Positions 62,262 through 64,000 of a stretch of DNA of 64,000 nt are shown here, in pieces. Each line of letters opens with the position of its first letter. Positions within the stretch are counted from its first letter, which is position 1. The notes beneath the pieces were generated by a model. The model was not told where the DNA came from. It did no database searches and saw only the letters and a list, made by a program, of their open reading frames with translations. Location of the stretch: positions 62,001 through 126,000 of the forward strand of contig NZ_ML708613.1 of NCBI RefSeq assembly GCF_008831305.1, read 5' to 3'. This DNA comes from Kocuria coralli. Lineage in GTDB: Bacteria > Actinomycetota > Actinomycetes > Actinomycetales > Micrococcaceae. The position numbers and the translations under genes were made by a program.

Positions 62262-63200
62262 TTGTCTCACCCTGCCCCCGCCCTCTCCGCCGAAAAAGGC
62301 GGGCTCGCCTCAACGCGCCGCACCAGTGTTCCCGGCAACCTGGTCCGCGGCGCCATGATCGGCACGGTCGAGACCGTTCCCGGTGTCAGCGGTGGCACGG
62401 TGGCGCTCGTGGTCGGGATCTACGACGACCTGATCGGTTCCGCCAGCGAGGTCATCTCGGCCTTCCGTGCGCTGTTGCTGGGCCCGGACCGCAGCGCCGA
62501 GTTCAAGGCGCACATGGGTAATGTCGCCTGGCGCGTGGTGATCCCCGTGGTCATCGGCATGGTGGCCGCGCTGCTGCTGATCGCCGGGCCCATGGAGCAT
62601 TTGGTGGCCACCTATCCGGAGCTGATGCGGGCGATCTTCTTCGGCATGGTCGTGGGCTCGGTATGGGTGCCGTTCTCCCTGGCGGGCAAGGGATGGAACT
62701 GGGCCGACGTCCTGCTGGGCATCGGCGCGGCACTGGTCGCCTTCTTCCTGGTCTCCATGCCCACCACCACCCTGGAACCGCAGCCGTGGATCATCATCCT
62801 GTCCGCCGCCGTGGCGGTATCCGCACTGTTGCTGCCGGGTCTCTCCGGCTCCTTCATCCTGCTGACCATCGGCATCTACCAGCCCACGCTGCGCGCCGTC
62901 GACAACCTGGACTTCGGTTACCTCGGCCTGTTCCTGCTGGGCGCTGTCCTGGGGATGATCGTGATCGTCAAGGCGCTGCAGAAGCTGCTGGAACACCACC
63001 ATCGCGGCACCATGATCGCTCTGGCCGGCCTGATGATCGGCGCCCTCCGCTCGCTGTGGCCCTGGCAGGACGACGACCGCAATCTGCACGCGCCCGGGGA
63101 CGACTGGGGCATCCTGCTCATGGCAGGCCTGGCCGGCCTGATCGGCGTGGTGATCCTGCTGGTGGTGGACAACCGCATCGCCGCCCGGAACGGTCAGTAG
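62262..63200 (+). CDS. DUF368 membrane protein (undecaprenyl-phosphate translocase family)
   Basis: The start is probably TTG 62262 with GAAAGGA upstream; a GTG at 62232 is also in frame. The roughly 312-residue protein has about nine hydrophobic segments and the DUF368 motifs GAMIGTVETVPGVSGGTVALVVGIYDDLI and LLPGLSGSFILLTIGIYQP. Members of this family (PopT) are known to recycle undecaprenyl phosphate across the membrane. The gene stands alone with hairpins on both sides. Confidence 0.92.
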   Translation: MSHPAPALSAEKGGLASTRRTSVPGNLVRGAMIGTVETVPGVSGGTVALVVGIYDDLIGSASEVISAFRALLLGPDRSAEFKAHMGNVAWRVVIPVVIGMVAALLLIAGPMEHLVATYPELMRAIFFGMVVGSVWVPFSLAGKGWNWADVLLGIGAALVAFFLVSMPTTTLEPQPWIIILSAAVAVSALLLPGLSGSFILLTIGIYQPTLRAVDNLDFGYLGLFLLGAVLGMIVIVKALQKLLEHHHRGTMIALAGLMIGALRSLWPWQDDDRNLHAPGDDWGILLMAGLAGLIGVVILLVVDNRIAARNGQ

Positions 63201-63211
63201 CCAGCCGGCGC

Positions 63212-63263
63212 ACGACGACGGCCCGGTGCTCCTGCGTAAAGCAGGGCACCGGGCCGTCGTCGT
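63212..63263. terminator. Bidirectional hairpin between DUF368 and acyltransferase genes
   Basis: The outer arms 63212-63229 and 63246-63263 pair perfectly over 18 bp, then CCTGC/GCAGG continues the stem past a one-base bulge to loop GTAAA. It lies 12 bases after the DUF368 stop and between two convergent genes. Confidence 0.85.
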
Positions 63264-63303
63264 CAGAAGGGGCGCTGACCGGCGTCCCGGGCGACCTGAT
63301 GGA

Positions 63304-64000
63304 TCAGGCGGTCGTGCGGGCCTTCGGCTTGGGCCAGGGGGCCTTGAACAGCCAGGAGAACGGTGCTCCGCGCTGGAAGAGCCGGGCCAGGACCCAGGAG
63401 CCCAGGAAGGCCATGGTGCAGCCGGCGATGTAGTGGATCCAGAAATTCTCCACGCCCGCCATGACCAGGATGCGGCGCGTGACCAGCATGATCGGGATGT
63501 GCGCCACGTACCAGACCAGCGAGGTCCGGCCGATGAAGCGTATCCACCCCGTCCGGGCGTCGGGGATGGCCCTCACCAGGGTGATCGCCGCGATGATCCC
63601 CGCGATGGCGAAGGGGACGATCTCCACGCGGTACTCGATGCGTGCCGGGTAGGTGAGCGAGAAGTAGGCCCCGAACGCGGCCAGCACCGCCGCGATGATG
63701 GCGGGCGTGGGACGCAGCAGGCGATTGACCAGATCCCAGTGCCGGGAGGCCAGCTGGCCCAGGAAGAACCACCCTGCGAAATAGAGGAGCTGGCCCAGCA
63801 GGGATGCCGCGTAGGGCTCGAACCACGAGCCGATCCAGGCCGCGAGCACCGGCACCCACGCAGGCAGGAACTTGATGAACGGCGCGATGGCGAAGTAGAT
63901 CATCAGGAAGAAGATGAACCACAAGTAGGACGTGGAGACCCAGGCCATGGGCTCCAGATATTGCTCGCCGCCGTTGCTGACGCCCAGGAAGATCGCCGCC
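63304..64000 (-). CDS. Acyltransferase-3 family membrane protein, C-terminal part
   Basis: The frame is open to the right end of the window, so the start lies beyond it. The 232 visible residues have about seven hydrophobic helices, with STSYLWFIFFLMIYFAIAP, LYFAGWFFLGQLAS and TSLVWYVAHIPIMLVTRRIL, the pattern of acyltransferase 3 (OafA-like) proteins. The N-terminal catalytic His/Arg region is outside the window. It may acylate a surface sugar. The end has a basic tail. Confidence 0.85.
   Translation of the reverse strand, partial: AAIFLGVSNGGEQYLEPMAWVSTSYLWFIFFLMIYFAIAPFIKFLPAWVPVLAAWIGSWFEPYAASLLGQLLYFAGWFFLGQLASRHWDLVNRLLRPTPAIIAAVLAAFGAYFSLTYPARIEYRVEIVPFAIAGIIAAITLVRAIPDARTGWIRFIGRTSLVWYVAHIPIMLVTRRILVMAGVENFWIHYIAGCTMAFLGSWVLARLFQRGAPFSWLFKAPWPKPKARTTA

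Overview
The window is very GC-rich, densely coded chromosomal DNA. Gene content suggests a Micrococcales-type actinobacterium: a three-gene DUF3618/holin-like/helical stress operon, an FBP zinc-finger protein, CHAD and DUF3995 proteins, a DtxR/IdeR-type iron box, and GTG/TTG starts. The genus cannot be fixed from the sequence alone. Both ends are cut: a MOSC-domain protein on the left and an acyltransferase-3 protein on the right.

Layout. 0-11 kb: a transporter/FAD-oxidase pair for 2-hydroxy acids, a GT2 glycosyltransferase carrying a degenerate HPt-like tail and overlapping a lone receiver protein tail to tail, then CHAD, DUF3995, epimerase, monooxygenase, FBP and TspO genes. 11-18.5 kb: the stress operon, SelO, and a large KatE-type catalase flanked by two identical 54-nt hairpin elements. 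18.5-20.6 kb: an SRPBCC protein and a divergent SDR/TetR pair with a palindromic operator. 20.6-30.9 kb: a complete selenocysteine module (selB, selA, selC tRNA-Sec, selD) beside nrfD-fdhB-fdhA, where fdhA is a formate dehydrogenase gene read through an in-frame UGA followed by a SECIS-like hairpin. The SelA tail contains 30-nt repeats and a hairpin. 31-39.4 kb: ascorbate-type PTS genes with three EIIA paralogues, a zinc alcohol dehydrogenase, an AI-2E family protein, an alpha/beta hydrolase, and a wrecked MazG/DUF2075 locus interrupted by AT-richer DNA. 39.5-44.7 kb: an ADP-ribosylglycohydrolase, an NCS1 permease and a PfkB kinase in a row, then an MFS exporter sharing an upstream motif. 44.7-48.3 kb: an ABC-F ATPase with a candidate leader peptide, a GNAT protein and a threonine-dehydratase-like enzyme. 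48.4-53.5 kb: a siderophore uptake locus under one iron box. 53.6-57.3 kb: a gluconolactonase-like protein and two SDR-type proteins. 57.4-62.1 kb: a FadR-type regulator with a perfect 24-bp palindrome, divergent from a GntP permease, a four-carbon acid-sugar kinase and a dehydrogenase. 62.2-64 kb: a DUF368 protein and the partial acyltransferase.

A feature running through the window is a set of long, near-perfect intergenic hairpins. One family shares a GATGGGCG core and similar outer ends while the middle of the stem varies with pairing preserved. The most interesting leads are this family, the hairpin inside the selA tail, the GT2/pseudo-HPt/receiver pair, the ADP-ribosylglycohydrolase/permease/kinase module, and the broken MazG/DUF2075 locus.
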